In this document: piece after piece, positions 42,894 through 50,985 of the stretch
How positions within the stretch are numbered: position 1 is the first letter of the stretch
How the letters are laid out: every line of letters starts with the position of its first letter
NCBI RefSeq assembly: GCF_008728835.1
Contig: NZ_CP042582.1
Location: forward strand, 3,894,217 to 3,958,216
Direction: 5' to 3'
DNA: 64,000 bases
Source of the DNA: Hypericibacter adhaerens
GTDB taxonomy: Bacteria > Pseudomonadota > Alphaproteobacteria > Dongiales > Dongiaceae
The notes under the pieces: generated by a model
Databases searched by the model: none
What the model was told of the DNA's origin: nothing
The model's input: only the letters and a program-made list of their open reading frames with translations
Made by a program: the position numbers and the translations under genes

Positions 42894-43349
42894 TCAGAGC
42901 TGTGGCCCACGACTATCCAGCGTTGCCAATATTCCCTCGATCAAGGTCCAACCGCACAGCGCCAACCCAATTGTGGCGATGACCTTGCCCCGCACGGAAA
43001 GCCGCATGAAAGCCGTTCCCAGCAGCAGGGCGGCCATCAGCGGCGGGGCGAACAGCAGAAAGAGCGGCGGTCCCGAGGTGACTTTCGCCATCAAGAGATA
43101 GAACCCGCTCAGGGCCAGCATCGCGAAGCCCGACATCAGGTTGGCCCATGAGCGCGGCAGCAAAAGAAAGGGCGCCAGGAAGAAGCCCAGCACACAAAGG
43201 CCAAACGCGGCACCATAGACAGCGGGCCGCACACCGGCAGAAAGCAGAAGCTGGAAGAACAGCCAAGCGTCCGCTGCCCAGAACGCGGACAGCAGCAGCC
43301 ATCCCCATATCGGCTTCGGACGAGAGAATTTCATGCCGGCTTCTACCAT
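42894..43349 (-). CDS. Small integral membrane protein of unknown function
   Basis: A 151-residue protein with about four transmembrane helices (residues about 15-32, 37-60, 65-85 and 95-130) separated by short loops. I recognise no family. GGAGAG 9-14 nt upstream supports ATG 43349 over the longer frame or the internal ATG 43334. It is alone on this strand, between the hydrolase and the SnoaL-like gene, so context says little. Confidence 0.6.
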   Translation of the reverse strand: MVEAGMKFSRPKPIWGWLLLSAFWAADAWLFFQLLLSAGVRPAVYGAAFGLCVLGFFLAPFLLLPRSWANLMSGFAMLALSGFYLLMAKVTSGPPLFLLFAPPLMAALLLGTAFMRLSVRGKVIATIGLALCGWTLIEGILATLDSRGPQL

Positions 43350-43487
43350 AAGCCGCGCTCTCCATCCATGGGGCGCCGTCCGGCAACGCCGGTTTCTCAA
43401 GGCTGGTCAATGGACAGAGCCTCCGCACCGGCCGATCACGGAAAGATAGTCGCTATCGGCTTGGGGCTTCAGGACGGGAGGCGATCC

Positions 43488-43925
43488 GTGACGGAAGAGG
43501 ACATCGTCCAGCGTCTCGCGCGGCTCGAGGATATCGAGGCCCTGCGTCAGCTCAAATATCGCTACTGCGCGGCAGCCGATGACAATTACGACGCCGATGC
43601 CGTCGCCGCGCTCTTCATGGAAGACGGGGTCTGGGACAGCGGAGAGCTCGGCCGCTATGAAGGTCGCGCCGCGATCCGCACCACCTTCACCTCGGTCAAG
43701 TTCTCGGTCGACCGGGCCTGTCACTATTGCCTCAATCCGGTCATCGAGGTCTCGGGCGACCGGGCGGTCTGCGGCTGGTATCTCTGGCTGGTCAAGGTCG
43801 GCAGGGACGGGAGGAGCACGGCCTCGGCCGGCCGCTATCTCGACCACTGCCGGCGGATCGAGGGGCGCTGGTATTTCGAGCGATTGACGTTGACGATGAA
43901 GCCGCTGCCGCCCTTCGCGGCTTGA
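43488..43925 (+). CDS. SnoaL-like/NTF2-fold protein
   Basis: A 145-residue single-domain protein. VQRLARLEDIEALRQLKYRYCAAADD is the usual N-terminal helix of the SnoaL-like (NTF2) fold, and FMEDGVWDSGELGRYEGRAAIRTTF follows in the typical order. Members include dehydratases, isomerases and ring-hydroxylating dioxygenase beta subunits, so the reaction is unclear. GTG 43488 is favoured because GGGAGG sits 6 nt upstream, while ATG 43410 would add 26 unmatched residues. Confidence 0.72.
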   Translation: MTEEDIVQRLARLEDIEALRQLKYRYCAAADDNYDADAVAALFMEDGVWDSGELGRYEGRAAIRTTFTSVKFSVDRACHYCLNPVIEVSGDRAVCGWYLWLVKVGRDGRSTASAGRYLDHCRRIEGRWYFERLTLTMKPLPPFAA

Positions 43926-43932
43926 CCGGGCG

Positions 43933-44169
43933 TCAGTGCGGCCGCAGCAAAGCGCGCTTCGCGCGGCCGAGCTGGAGGAAGATCAGCCCCCCGACGCCCA
44001 CCAGGATCAGGCCCAGCGGCAAAGCCAGGATCGCGCGGGGCCCGTCGGTGGGCGGGCCCGGGGTCTGGAACGCCAGCAGGACCAGCCCGATGCCCCACCA
44101 GCCGAACGCGATCGAGAAGGGCCATCGCGCCAGCTCGATCACACCACCCCAGAAGGTCCGCGGCAGCAT
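43933..44169 (-). CDS. Small two-helix membrane protein of unknown function
   Basis: A 78-residue protein with two hydrophobic helices (about residues 19-33 and 47-65) and a basic C terminus (RAKRALLRPH). It lies 9 nt downstream of fliJ on the same strand and is probably transcribed with fliI and fliJ. No family recognised. A role in motility is only suggested by position. Confidence 0.5.
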   Translation of the reverse strand: MLPRTFWGGVIELARWPFSIAFGWWGIGLVLLAFQTPGPPTDGPRAILALPLGLILVGVGGLIFLQLGRAKRALLRPH

Positions 44170-44178
44170 CGTCCGCTC

Positions 44179-44598
44179 CTATCGCCGGCGCCGATGCAGG
44201 TCCATGCCGATCTCGTCCTCGCGGATGCGCTCGCGCCGGCGGATATCGGCCTGCTTGCGGTCCTCGCGGGTCTTGTGCGCCTGCTCGTATTTCTCGAGCT
44301 CGCGGTAGGTCTCGAGCACGCTTTCGCGCGCCTGCTCGATGCGGAGATTGACGTCGGTCTGCGAGCGCGCCAGCTTCTCGCGCCGCAGCCGGGCGAGATC
44401 GGCGAAGGCGGCGAAGGCGCGCGCCATCTCCAGCGTCTTGTTTTCCTTGACCGCGACCGCCTCGCGCTCGAGCGATTCGTCGAGCGTCTTGATCTGGTCG
44501 GTCAGCCGCTCGGCCAGGCGCTGCAGCTCCGCCATCTTGCGGCGCTCTTCCTCGAGGCGCCAGCGATGGAGCCGAACCAGTTGATCGAGCGCGCTCAT
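44179..44598 (-). CDS. fliJ: Flagellar export protein FliJ
   Basis: A 139-residue all-helical, coiled-coil protein ([37 protein letters not shown]) that acts as the central stalk of the FliI export ATPase. Length and charge pattern suit FliJ. Its start overlaps the fliI stop by 4 nt. The family is divergent in sequence, so the neighbour is important evidence. Confidence 0.85.
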   Translation of the reverse strand: MSALDQLVRLHRWRLEEERRKMAELQRLAERLTDQIKTLDESLEREAVAVKENKTLEMARAFAAFADLARLRREKLARSQTDVNLRIEQARESVLETYRELEKYEQAHKTREDRKQADIRRRERIREDEIGMDLHRRRR

Positions 44599-46052
44599 GC
44601 GGCCCTCGCCCCGGCCGGCTTGGCCGCGGATTTAGCGGCGGGCTTGGCCGCCGGCGCGGCGTTCGCCGCGGGGGCGGCGGCCGGTGCGGCGGGCGCCGCC
44701 TTGACCGCGAGGATCTCGTCGAGCGCGCGATAGCAGCCGGCGAGGCTCGCCTTCTCGGTCTTGCCCTGCTTCAGGAAGGCCTCGAGCTGGTCGTGATAGC
44801 GGATCGCCTCGTCCACCTCGGGGTCGCTCCCGGCGCGGTAGGCGCCGAGCCGGATCAGCTCGGCCATGTTCTCGTAGGTCGCCATCAGCCGGCGCGCCTT
44901 GCTGACGACGGCGTTCTCCTCGTCGCTGTTGCAGCCCGGCATGGTGCGCGACAGGCTGCGCAGGATGTCGACCGCCGGGTAGCGGCCGCGCGCGGCGATG
45001 TTGCGGTCGAGCACGATATGGCCGTCGAGGATGCCGCGCACCGCGTCGGCGATCGGCTCGTTATGATCGTCGCCCTCCACCAGCACGGTGAAGAGGCCCG
45101 TGATGCTGCCGGTGCCCGTGCCGGGGCCGGCGCGCTCCAGCAGGCGCGGCAGCTCGGCGAAGACCGAGGGGGTGTAGCCCTTGGAGGCCGGCGGCTCGCC
45201 GGCGCTGAGGCCGATCTCGCGCATCGCCATGGCGAAACGGGTCACGCTGTCCATGAGGCAGAGCACGTCGTTGCCCTGGTCGCGGAAGAACTCGGCCATG
45301 GCCAGCGTCAGGTGGGCGGCCTGGCGGCGCATCAAAGGCGGCTCGTCCGAGGTCGCCACCACCACCAGCGAGCGCGCCAGGCCCTCGGGCCCCAGATCGT
45401 CCTCGAGGAACTCCTGGACCTCGCGGCCGCGCTCGCCAATCAGCCCGATCACGTTCACGTCGGCCGTGGTGTAGCGCGCCATCATGGAGAGAAGAACAGA
45501 CTTGCCCACGCCCGAGCCGGCGAAGATGCCCATGCGCTGGCCGCGGCAGCAGGTCAGGAAGGTGTTGATCGCCTTGACGCCCAGATCGACCTTGCCGGCC
45601 ACCCGCTTGCGGGCGTGGGCCGGCGGCGGCGAGGCGCGCAGGGGATAGCCACGGGCGCCCGGCAGGAGCGGCCCCTTGCCGTCGATCGGCTCGCCGAAGG
45701 CGTTGATGACCCGGCCCAGCCAGCTGGGCGCCGGGCGGATGACGGGGTCGGCATCGGCCAGCTCGACCTTGCAGCCGAGCCCGATCCCCTCCAGCCCGCC
45801 GAAGGCCATCGCCAGCGCCCGGTCGTTGCGGAAACCGACCACCTCGCAGGGCACCCGCCGGCCGGCCTGGCCCAGCAGATCGCAGCGCGCGCCGACCGAA
45901 AGATGGCGGGCGATCCCCCCCACCTCGACCAGCATGCCCAGGAGCGATGCCACCCGCCCGTAGAGCCGGGCCGAGGGCAATCGCGCAATTTCATCAAGGA
46001 GGTAGCTCAGGTCGGCAGCGCCGGTCCCGGCCGCGAAACTTTGGGAATTCAT
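44595..46052 (-). CDS. fliI: Flagellum-specific export ATPase FliI
   Basis: A 485-residue ATPase. The Walker A motif [16 protein letters not shown] lies near residue 175; [20 protein letters not shown] and a [35 protein letters not shown] stretch complete the F1-beta-like site. The C-terminal 35 residues are Ala/Lys-rich and extra to the family. It powers the docking of export substrates in the cytoplasm with FliH and FliJ. Divergent from ctrA. Confidence 0.95.
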   Translation of the reverse strand: MNSQSFAAGTGAADLSYLLDEIARLPSARLYGRVASLLGMLVEVGGIARHLSVGARCDLLGQAGRRVPCEVVGFRNDRALAMAFGGLEGIGLGCKVELADADPVIRPAPSWLGRVINAFGEPIDGKGPLLPGARGYPLRASPPPAHARKRVAGKVDLGVKAINTFLTCCRGQRMGIFAGSGVGKSVLLSMMARYTTADVNVIGLIGERGREVQEFLEDDLGPEGLARSLVVVATSDEPPLMRRQAAHLTLAMAEFFRDQGNDVLCLMDSVTRFAMAMREIGLSAGEPPASKGYTPSVFAELPRLLERAGPGTGTGSITGLFTVLVEGDDHNEPIADAVRGILDGHIVLDRNIAARGRYPAVDILRSLSRTMPGCNSDEENAVVSKARRLMATYENMAELIRLGAYRAGSDPEVDEAIRYHDQLEAFLKQGKTEKASLAGCYRALDEILAVKAAPAAPAAAPAANAAPAAKPAAKSAAKPAGARAA

Positions 46053-46058
46053 TCGCTA

Positions 46059-46079
46059 AATCCGATGGTTAGTCGGATT
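46059..46079. promoter_or_regulatory. Inverted repeat AATCCGA-N7-TCGGATT before fliI
   Basis: The perfect 7-bp arms (46059-46065, 46073-46079) enclose TGGTTAG. The minus strand reads CTAACCAT here, one mismatch from the TTAACCAT CtrA half-site. It lies 7 nt upstream of the fliI start, so it would affect initiation directly or overlap the ribosome site region. Confidence 0.4.
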
Positions 46080-46082
46080 ATG

Positions 46083-46112
46083 CCGATTCATTCCTAAGCA
46101 TCGGTGAATCGG
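46083..46112. promoter_or_regulatory. Inverted repeat CCGATTCA-N14-TGAATCGG between fliI and ctrA
   Basis: Perfect 8-bp arms at 46083-46090 and 46105-46112. Its place mid-way between the divergent genes suggests a regulator site; no known consensus matches. Confidence 0.35.
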
Positions 46113-46167
46113 GGCCGCGGGACCGCTTGTAGAAAATCACAGCCAGCCGCTCCCCTTTTAGGAATTG

Positions 46168-46203
46168 TTAATAAACTCGCGCCACATTGGTTAATAGGTT
46201 AAC
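46168..46203. promoter_or_regulatory. Cluster of TTAA half-sites upstream of ctrA
   Basis: TTAA occurs at 46168, 46191 and 46199, the last as TTAAC, within 65 nt of the ctrA start. Spacing does not match TTAA-N7-TTAAC, but half-sites can bind CtrA, and ctrA is autoregulated in Caulobacter. Confidence 0.35.
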
Positions 46204-46231
46204 TTGGTCTCAACGGCGACAGAGGCTACCT

Positions 46232-46957
46232 ATGCGCGTTCTCCTGATCGAAGACGACACCACAGTGGCCCAATCGATTCAGCTCATGCTGAAGTCCGAG
46301 GGCTTCGTCGTCGATGCTACCGACATGGGCGAGGATGGGCTCGAGATCGGTAAGCTTTATGACTACGACATTATCCTTCTGGACCTCATGCTGCCCGACA
46401 TAGAGGGTTATGAAGTCCTGCGGCGGCTGCGCGCCGCGCGCGTCAACACGCCGATCCTGATCCTTTCGGGCCTCGGCGAGCTCGACAACAAGATCAAGGG
46501 CCTGGGCTTCGGCGCCGACGACTATCTCACCAAGCCCTTCGACAAACGTGAACTGATCGCCAGAATCCAGGCGATCGTCCGCCGCTCCCGCGGCCACAGC
46601 GATTCCGTCATCATCACCGGCAAGCTCAAGGTCAATCTCGACACCCGCACCGTCGAGGTCGAGGCCCAACCGCTGCATCTCACCGGCAAGGAATACGGCA
46701 TCCTGGAGCTCCTGTCCCTGCGCAAGGGCACGACGCTCACCAAGGAGATGTTCCTCAACCATCTCTATGGCGGCATGGACGAGCCCGAGCTCAAGATCAT
46801 CGACGTGTTCGTCTGCAAGCTGCGCAAGAAGCTCTCGGCGGCGACCGGCGGCGACAACTATATCGAGACCGTCTGGGGCCGCGGCTATGTGCTGCGCGAT
46901 CCGGTGGAGCCCGCCAACGAGGCCATGGCGCGCCGCCCGGCGGCGGCGAGCGCCTGA
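46232..46957 (+). CDS. ctrA: CtrA, cell-cycle master response regulator
   Basis: A 241-residue OmpR-type regulator. The receiver has the acidic pair E7-D8-D9 and phosphoacceptor D51, with Lys in LTKPFDK. The DNA-binding domain contains the almost invariant block [48 protein letters not shown], the identifying feature of CtrA. The Ala-rich end (AAASA) resembles ClpXP-recognised tails. It governs flagellar, chemotaxis and cell-cycle genes and is phosphorylated via ChpT, encoded at 54285. ATG 46232 begins the conserved MRVLLIEDD. Confidence 0.96.
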   Translation: MRVLLIEDDTTVAQSIQLMLKSEGFVVDATDMGEDGLEIGKLYDYDIILLDLMLPDIEGYEVLRRLRAARVNTPILILSGLGELDNKIKGLGFGADDYLTKPFDKRELIARIQAIVRRSRGHSDSVIITGKLKVNLDTRTVEVEAQPLHLTGKEYGILELLSLRKGTTLTKEMFLNHLYGGMDEPELKIIDVFVCKLRKKLSAATGGDNYIETVWGRGYVLRDPVEPANEAMARRPAAASA

Positions 46958-46990
46958 TCCCGACGCAAACCTCTGTTGCCAGAATGCAGA

Positions 46991-47022
46991 ACGGCGCCCC
47001 CAAGGGGCGCCGTTTTGCTTTG
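46991..47022 (+). terminator. Rho-independent terminator after ctrA
   Basis: Ten-base arms ACGGCGCCCC and GGGGCGCCGT enclose CAA, followed by TTTGCTTTG. It ends the ctrA transcript 34 nt after the stop codon. Confidence 0.85.
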
Positions 47023-47114
47023 CGCGCGAGGGCCTGCGGCGGCTGATCGCTTCGCGGCGGCGGCGAATGCCGTTAATGTTCCCAGCCCCGCTCCCTGACG
47101 AAGAGGCCGTCGCC

Positions 47115-47969
47115 ATGCGCCCCATCAATCACCTCGTGCTCGCGGGCCATGACCTCGAAGCGATGCGCGCGGCCTACCAGGATCTGGGCTTCACGGTCGC
47201 GCCGCGCGGCCAGCATCCCTTCGGGACCGCCAACCACGTGATCCAGCTCCATGGCGCCTATCTGGAGCTCCTCGCCGTGACGAGGGCGCAGGACGTCATC
47301 GAGCATGGCGACCGGCAATTCTCCTTCTCCGCCTTCCATCGCGACTATCTCGCGCGCCATGAGGGCTTCTCGGCCTTCGTGCTCGGCACGCCCGATGCCC
47401 ATGCCGACCGCAAGGCCTGGCAGGCGGCGGGCCTGCACGCTTACGAACCTTTCGATTTCTCGCGGATGGCGACGCTGCCCGGCGGCGAGGACGTGCGGGT
47501 CGGCTTCACCATCGCCTTCGTCAGCGATCCCGCCCTGCCCTGGATCGGCATGTTCGCCTGCCAGCATTTCCGGCCCGACTATTACGAACAGCCGCAATAT
47601 CTGAAGCACGCCAACAGCGCGACGAACATCGAGGAGGTCTGGATCGCCTGCGAAAGGCCGGACGCAATCAGGCCTTTCCTCGGCAAGTTCATGGGCGGCG
47701 ACGGGACCGCACAGGGTTCCGGTCGCATCGATTTCCCGACGCCGACCGGCTCGGTCGTACTCGCCTCGCCGCGGGAATTCGAGCAGGCCTTCGGCCTGGC
47801 GCCCCCGCATCCCCAGGACGGTCCGCATCTGGCGGCTCTCGTCGTCGGCTGCCAAAGCCTCGAGCCGATCGCGCGGCGCGGCATCGCCCGGCGCGGCGAC
47901 CGCCATATCGTCCCGCCCGGAAAGGCCTTCGGTCTCGCCCTCGCCTTCGCGCGATCGACGCGGCGATAA
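47115..47969 (+). CDS. VOC-superfamily (glyoxalase-like) protein
   Basis: A 284-residue protein built of two vicinal-oxygen-chelate units, starting MRPINHLVLAGHDLEAMRAAYQDLGFTVAPRGQHPFGTANHVIQL. Potential metal ligands are His6, His41 and Glu52 in the first unit. It resembles the glyoxalase-3-like group that includes ring-cleavage or lactoyl-type enzymes; the substrate is unknown. The ATG at 47115 is chosen as it begins the first beta-strand; ATG 47067 is an alternative. It is isolated between two terminators. Confidence 0.78.
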   Translation: MRPINHLVLAGHDLEAMRAAYQDLGFTVAPRGQHPFGTANHVIQLHGAYLELLAVTRAQDVIEHGDRQFSFSAFHRDYLARHEGFSAFVLGTPDAHADRKAWQAAGLHAYEPFDFSRMATLPGGEDVRVGFTIAFVSDPALPWIGMFACQHFRPDYYEQPQYLKHANSATNIEEVWIACERPDAIRPFLGKFMGGDGTAQGSGRIDFPTPTGSVVLASPREFEQAFGLAPPHPQDGPHLAALVVGCQSLEPIARRGIARRGDRHIVPPGKAFGLALAFARSTRR

Positions 47970-47991
47970 TCGCCGGCAAGCCCCCAAAAGC

Positions 47992-48021
47992 GAAAACGGC
48001 GCCCCTTCGGGCGCCGTTTCG
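47992..48021. terminator. Bidirectional terminator between the VOC and cheR genes
   Basis: CGAAAACGGCGCCC and GGGCGCCGTTTCG form a long stem around CTTC, with A-runs on the left and T-runs on the right, so it can end the rightward VOC transcript and the leftward che transcript. Confidence 0.8.
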
Positions 48022-48056
48022 ATCTCAAACCGCCATTTTTCGATGCCGGCCGGGTC

Positions 48057-48902
48057 TCACCCGGCGGCGGCCATGCGCGTCTGACCGGCCTTCGGGACCA
48101 CGCCATAGATGCCGCGCTGCCCGTTGATGAGCTTGAAGCGCTCGGTCAGGCCCAGCACCGTCTCGGCGCCGCCGAGGAACAGGAACCCGTCCTCGGGCAT
48201 CAGGCCCGCGATGCGCTCGAGCACCTTGGCCTTGGTCTCCTGGTCGAAATAGATCAGCACGTTGCGGCAGAAGACCACGTCGAAGCGCCCCAGCGGCGTG
48301 GGATCGGTCAGGAGGTTGAACTCGCGGTAATCGACCATCGAGCGGATCTTGGGGCTGATCTGCCAGCGATCGCCGGACTGGCTGAAATACTTGACCAGAA
48401 GCGTCACCGGCAGGCCGCGCTGCACCTCGAACTGCGAATAGACGCCTTCCTTGGCGCGGGTCAGGATCTCGGTCGAAAGGTCGGTCGCGACGATCTCGAA
48501 GGTCCAGCCCGCGAGCTGGGCCGCCATCTCCGAGAGGATCATGGCGAGCGAATAGGGTTCCTGGCCGGAGGAGCAGGCGGCGCTCCAGATCCGCAGGCGG
48601 CGCTGGCCGCTGCGGCTCTTGAGCATCGCCGGCAGCACCAGCTCCTTGAACTGCTCGAACGGCTTGATGTCGCGGAAGAAGAAGGACTCGTTCGTGGTCA
48701 TGGCCTCGACCACGTCGCGGATCAGCGCCTCGTCCGGCTTGGAGCGGATCGACTTCACCAGGTCCTCGAACCCGGCGAGCTTCCACTTGCGCGCCACCGG
48801 GAGGAGGCGGCTCTCCATCAGATAGGCCTTGTCCGGCGAGAGCACCAATCCCGAGCGTTGGCGCAGCAGCCGGCAGATCATGTCGAAATCGTCGCGGTTC
48901 AT
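48057..48902 (-). CDS. cheR: Chemotaxis protein methyltransferase CheR
   Basis: A 281-residue enzyme that uses SAM to methylate glutamates of chemoreceptors. The N-terminal helical domain contains LLRQRSGLVLSPDKAYLMESRL; the catalytic domain has RIWSAACSSGQEPYSLAMIL and the FDVVFCRNVLIYFD motif. ATG 48902 overlaps the cheB stop (ATGA); longer frames lack similarity. It is last in the che operon. Confidence 0.94.
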   Translation of the reverse strand: MNRDDFDMICRLLRQRSGLVLSPDKAYLMESRLLPVARKWKLAGFEDLVKSIRSKPDEALIRDVVEAMTTNESFFFRDIKPFEQFKELVLPAMLKSRSGQRRLRIWSAACSSGQEPYSLAMILSEMAAQLAGWTFEIVATDLSTEILTRAKEGVYSQFEVQRGLPVTLLVKYFSQSGDRWQISPKIRSMVDYREFNLLTDPTPLGRFDVVFCRNVLIYFDQETKAKVLERIAGLMPEDGFLFLGGAETVLGLTERFKLINGQRGIYGVVPKAGQTRMAAAG

Positions 48903-50044
48903 GCTGCAGACCTCATTGCGAGCCGTCGCAGATAGGGAGCGATCTCGGGCAGCGGCAACACGGCGCTGCAAAGCCCGGCTTTCGCCACGGCGCCGGGCAT
49001 GCCCCAGACCACACTGGAAGCCTCGTCCTGGGCCACGACCGTGCCGCCGGCGGCGACCACGGTCGCGGAACCCTTCTGACCGTCGGAACCCATGCCGGTG
49101 AGGATCAACACCATCGTGCGGGCGCCATAGGCGGCAGCCACGCTGCGCAGCATCGGATCCACGGCCGGGCGGCAGAAATTCTCGGGCGCGCTCTTGACCA
49201 GGCGGATGACCTTCCGCCCGTCCTCGATCGCGACCGTCATGTGGATGTCGCCGGGCGCCACATAGATGCGGCCGCGCAGGACCGGCTCGCCATCGCGCGC
49301 CTCGGCGGTCGGAATCTTGCTCGCCTGGGCGATATGCTCGGCCAGGATCGCGGTGAAGGTGGCCGGCATATGCTGGGTCACCAGGATCGGCAGCTCGGCC
49401 TTGCCGCCGAGCCCGCCCAGCACCTTGAAGAGGGCCTGCGGACCGCCGGTGGAGCTGCCGATCGCCAGGATCTCCGGCTGGAGCGTCGCCTCGGCGCGCA
49501 GCTTGATCGGGGCCGGAGGGCCTGCCGGTGCCGCGGGCGCGACGCTGCGGCGGACCAGGGTGGGAGCCGCCGTCGCGCTGTCCGGATGCTTGCGCCGATA
49601 GGCCTGGCCCAGGGCCTTCACCTTGGCGGTCAGCTCGCGCTTGAAGGCCTCGGCCGACACCAGCTCCGAGGAGCTGGGCTTGGCCACGTAGTCGGCGGCA
49701 CCCGCCGCCAGGGCCTGCAGGCTGATATCGGCATTGCGCCGGGTGAGGGTCGAGGCCATCACCACCTGGAGGCCGGGCTTGGCCGCCAGGAGCTTCGGCA
49801 GGGCGGTGAGCCCGTCCATCACCGGCATCTCGACATCCAGCACCACGACCTCGACGTTCGAGCGCTGGACGATGTCGACCGCCATCTGGCCGTTGCTGGC
49901 GGAATGCATGACCTTGATGGCCGGATCGGCCTCGAGGGCCTTGGAAATCAGTCCGCGGATCACGGCCGAATCGTCCACGACCATGACCCGCACGGGTTGC
50001 GGGCCGACGTCAGCCGTGGGCGCGAGTTGGGTATTCACTGACAT
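48899..50044 (-). CDS. cheB: Protein-glutamate methylesterase CheB
   Basis: A 381-residue response regulator. The N-terminal receiver has VVDDS and phosphoacceptor D70. The C-terminal methylesterase domain (about 185-370) has catalytic Ser in IGSSTGG, His in LVTQHMP and Asp in LTGMGSDG. The linker is Pro/Ala-rich. It demethylates receptors during adaptation and may deamidate glutamines. It overlaps cheR and follows cheY after a 22-nt gap. Confidence 0.95.
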   Translation of the reverse strand: MSVNTQLAPTADVGPQPVRVMVVDDSAVIRGLISKALEADPAIKVMHSASNGQMAVDIVQRSNVEVVVLDVEMPVMDGLTALPKLLAAKPGLQVVMASTLTRRNADISLQALAAGAADYVAKPSSSELVSAEAFKRELTAKVKALGQAYRRKHPDSATAAPTLVRRSVAPAAPAGPPAPIKLRAEATLQPEILAIGSSTGGPQALFKVLGGLGGKAELPILVTQHMPATFTAILAEHIAQASKIPTAEARDGEPVLRGRIYVAPGDIHMTVAIEDGRKVIRLVKSAPENFCRPAVDPMLRSVAAAYGARTMVLILTGMGSDGQKGSATVVAAGGTVVAQDEASSVVWGMPGAVAKAGLCSAVLPLPEIAPYLRRLAMRSAA

Positions 50045-50066
50045 TGATCTGCCGAGCGCTCGGGTT

Positions 50067-50432
50067 CTAGAGAAGGCCGACCTGATTGAACTTCGACTCG
50101 ATGATCTCGCTGTCGAAGGGCTTCATGATGTATTCGTCGGCGCCCGCCGTGATCGCTTCCTGGATATGCTTCAGGTCGTTCTCGGTGGTGCAGAACACCA
50201 CGACCGGCTGCTTCGAGCCGTCCATGCGCCGGAGACCCTTGAGGAAGTCCATGCCGTTCATCACCGGCATGTTCCAGTCCAGCAGGATCGCGTCGGGCAT
50301 GGCGCGCTTGCAGATGTCCATCGCGGCCTGGCCGTTCTCGGCCTCCTCGATCTGGAAATTCAGGCTCTCGAGGATCTTCCGCGCGACCATTCGGACGACC
50401 TTGGAATCGTCCACGACCAGACAGCGCTTCAT
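50067..50432 (-). CDS. cheY: Chemotaxis response regulator CheY
   Basis: A 121-residue single receiver domain with the acidic pair D8-D9, phosphoacceptor D52, Thr in VVFCTTEN and Lys in YIMKPFD. In its phosphorylated form it would bind the flagellar switch and change rotation. AGGAG precedes ATG 50432. It is between cheW and cheB. Confidence 0.93.
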   Translation of the reverse strand: MKRCLVVDDSKVVRMVARKILESLNFQIEEAENGQAAMDICKRAMPDAILLDWNMPVMNGMDFLKGLRRMDGSKQPVVVFCTTENDLKHIQEAITAGADEYIMKPFDSEIIESKFNQVGLL

Positions 50433-50490
50433 GTTCTTCTCCTACACACCCCTGTCGGGCGAAACGGCCCGGTTCCCCCCGGGTTTCAGG

Positions 50491-50985
50491 TCAGGCCGCT
50501 TCCGATTTGGCGAATTGCAGCAGCTGGGACACGTCCAGCACGACCAGCAGCGAGCCGTTGAGCCGGTAGATGCCGTCCGAGAAATCGCGCCAGCGCGGAT
50601 CCAGCGTCGGCGGGTTGCGCTCGTAGGAGGCCGCATCGAGGCTCAGCACCTCGCCCACCGAATCCACGATCAGGCTGTAGAGCTCGCCATGATGCTCGAC
50701 CACGATGCTCATCGAAGTCTGGCCCTTGTCGCGCCGGTCGAGACCGAGGCGCAGGCGCAGATCGATCGCCGTCACGATGCGGCCGCGCAGGTTGAGCGAG
50801 CCGGCCACCTCGCGCGGCGCCAGCGGGATGCGGGTGATGCGCTGCGGACCCAGCACGTCCTGCACCTTCAGGACCGGGATGCCGAACAGCTGGCCGGCGA
50901 CGGTGAAGGAGACGAAATCGTGCTGCTCCTCGCCGCTGCTGCGGACGGAGGTTTTCGCGGCGGCGGCGTTGTCGACGGCGGTCAT
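50491..50985 (-). CDS. cheW: Chemotaxis coupling protein CheW
   Basis: A 164-residue SH3-like adaptor joining CheA to receptors. The CheW domain runs from about residue 20 (FVSFTVAGQLFGIPVLKVQDVLGPQRITRIPLAPREVAGSLNLRGRIVTAIDLRLRL), with the conserved NLRGxIxxxIDLR. The start overlaps the cheA stop by 4 nt. Confidence 0.95.
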   Translation of the reverse strand: MTAVDNAAAAKTSVRSSGEEQHDFVSFTVAGQLFGIPVLKVQDVLGPQRITRIPLAPREVAGSLNLRGRIVTAIDLRLRLGLDRRDKGQTSMSIVVEHHGELYSLIVDSVGEVLSLDAASYERNPPTLDPRWRDFSDGIYRLNGSLLVVLDVSQLLQFAKSEAA

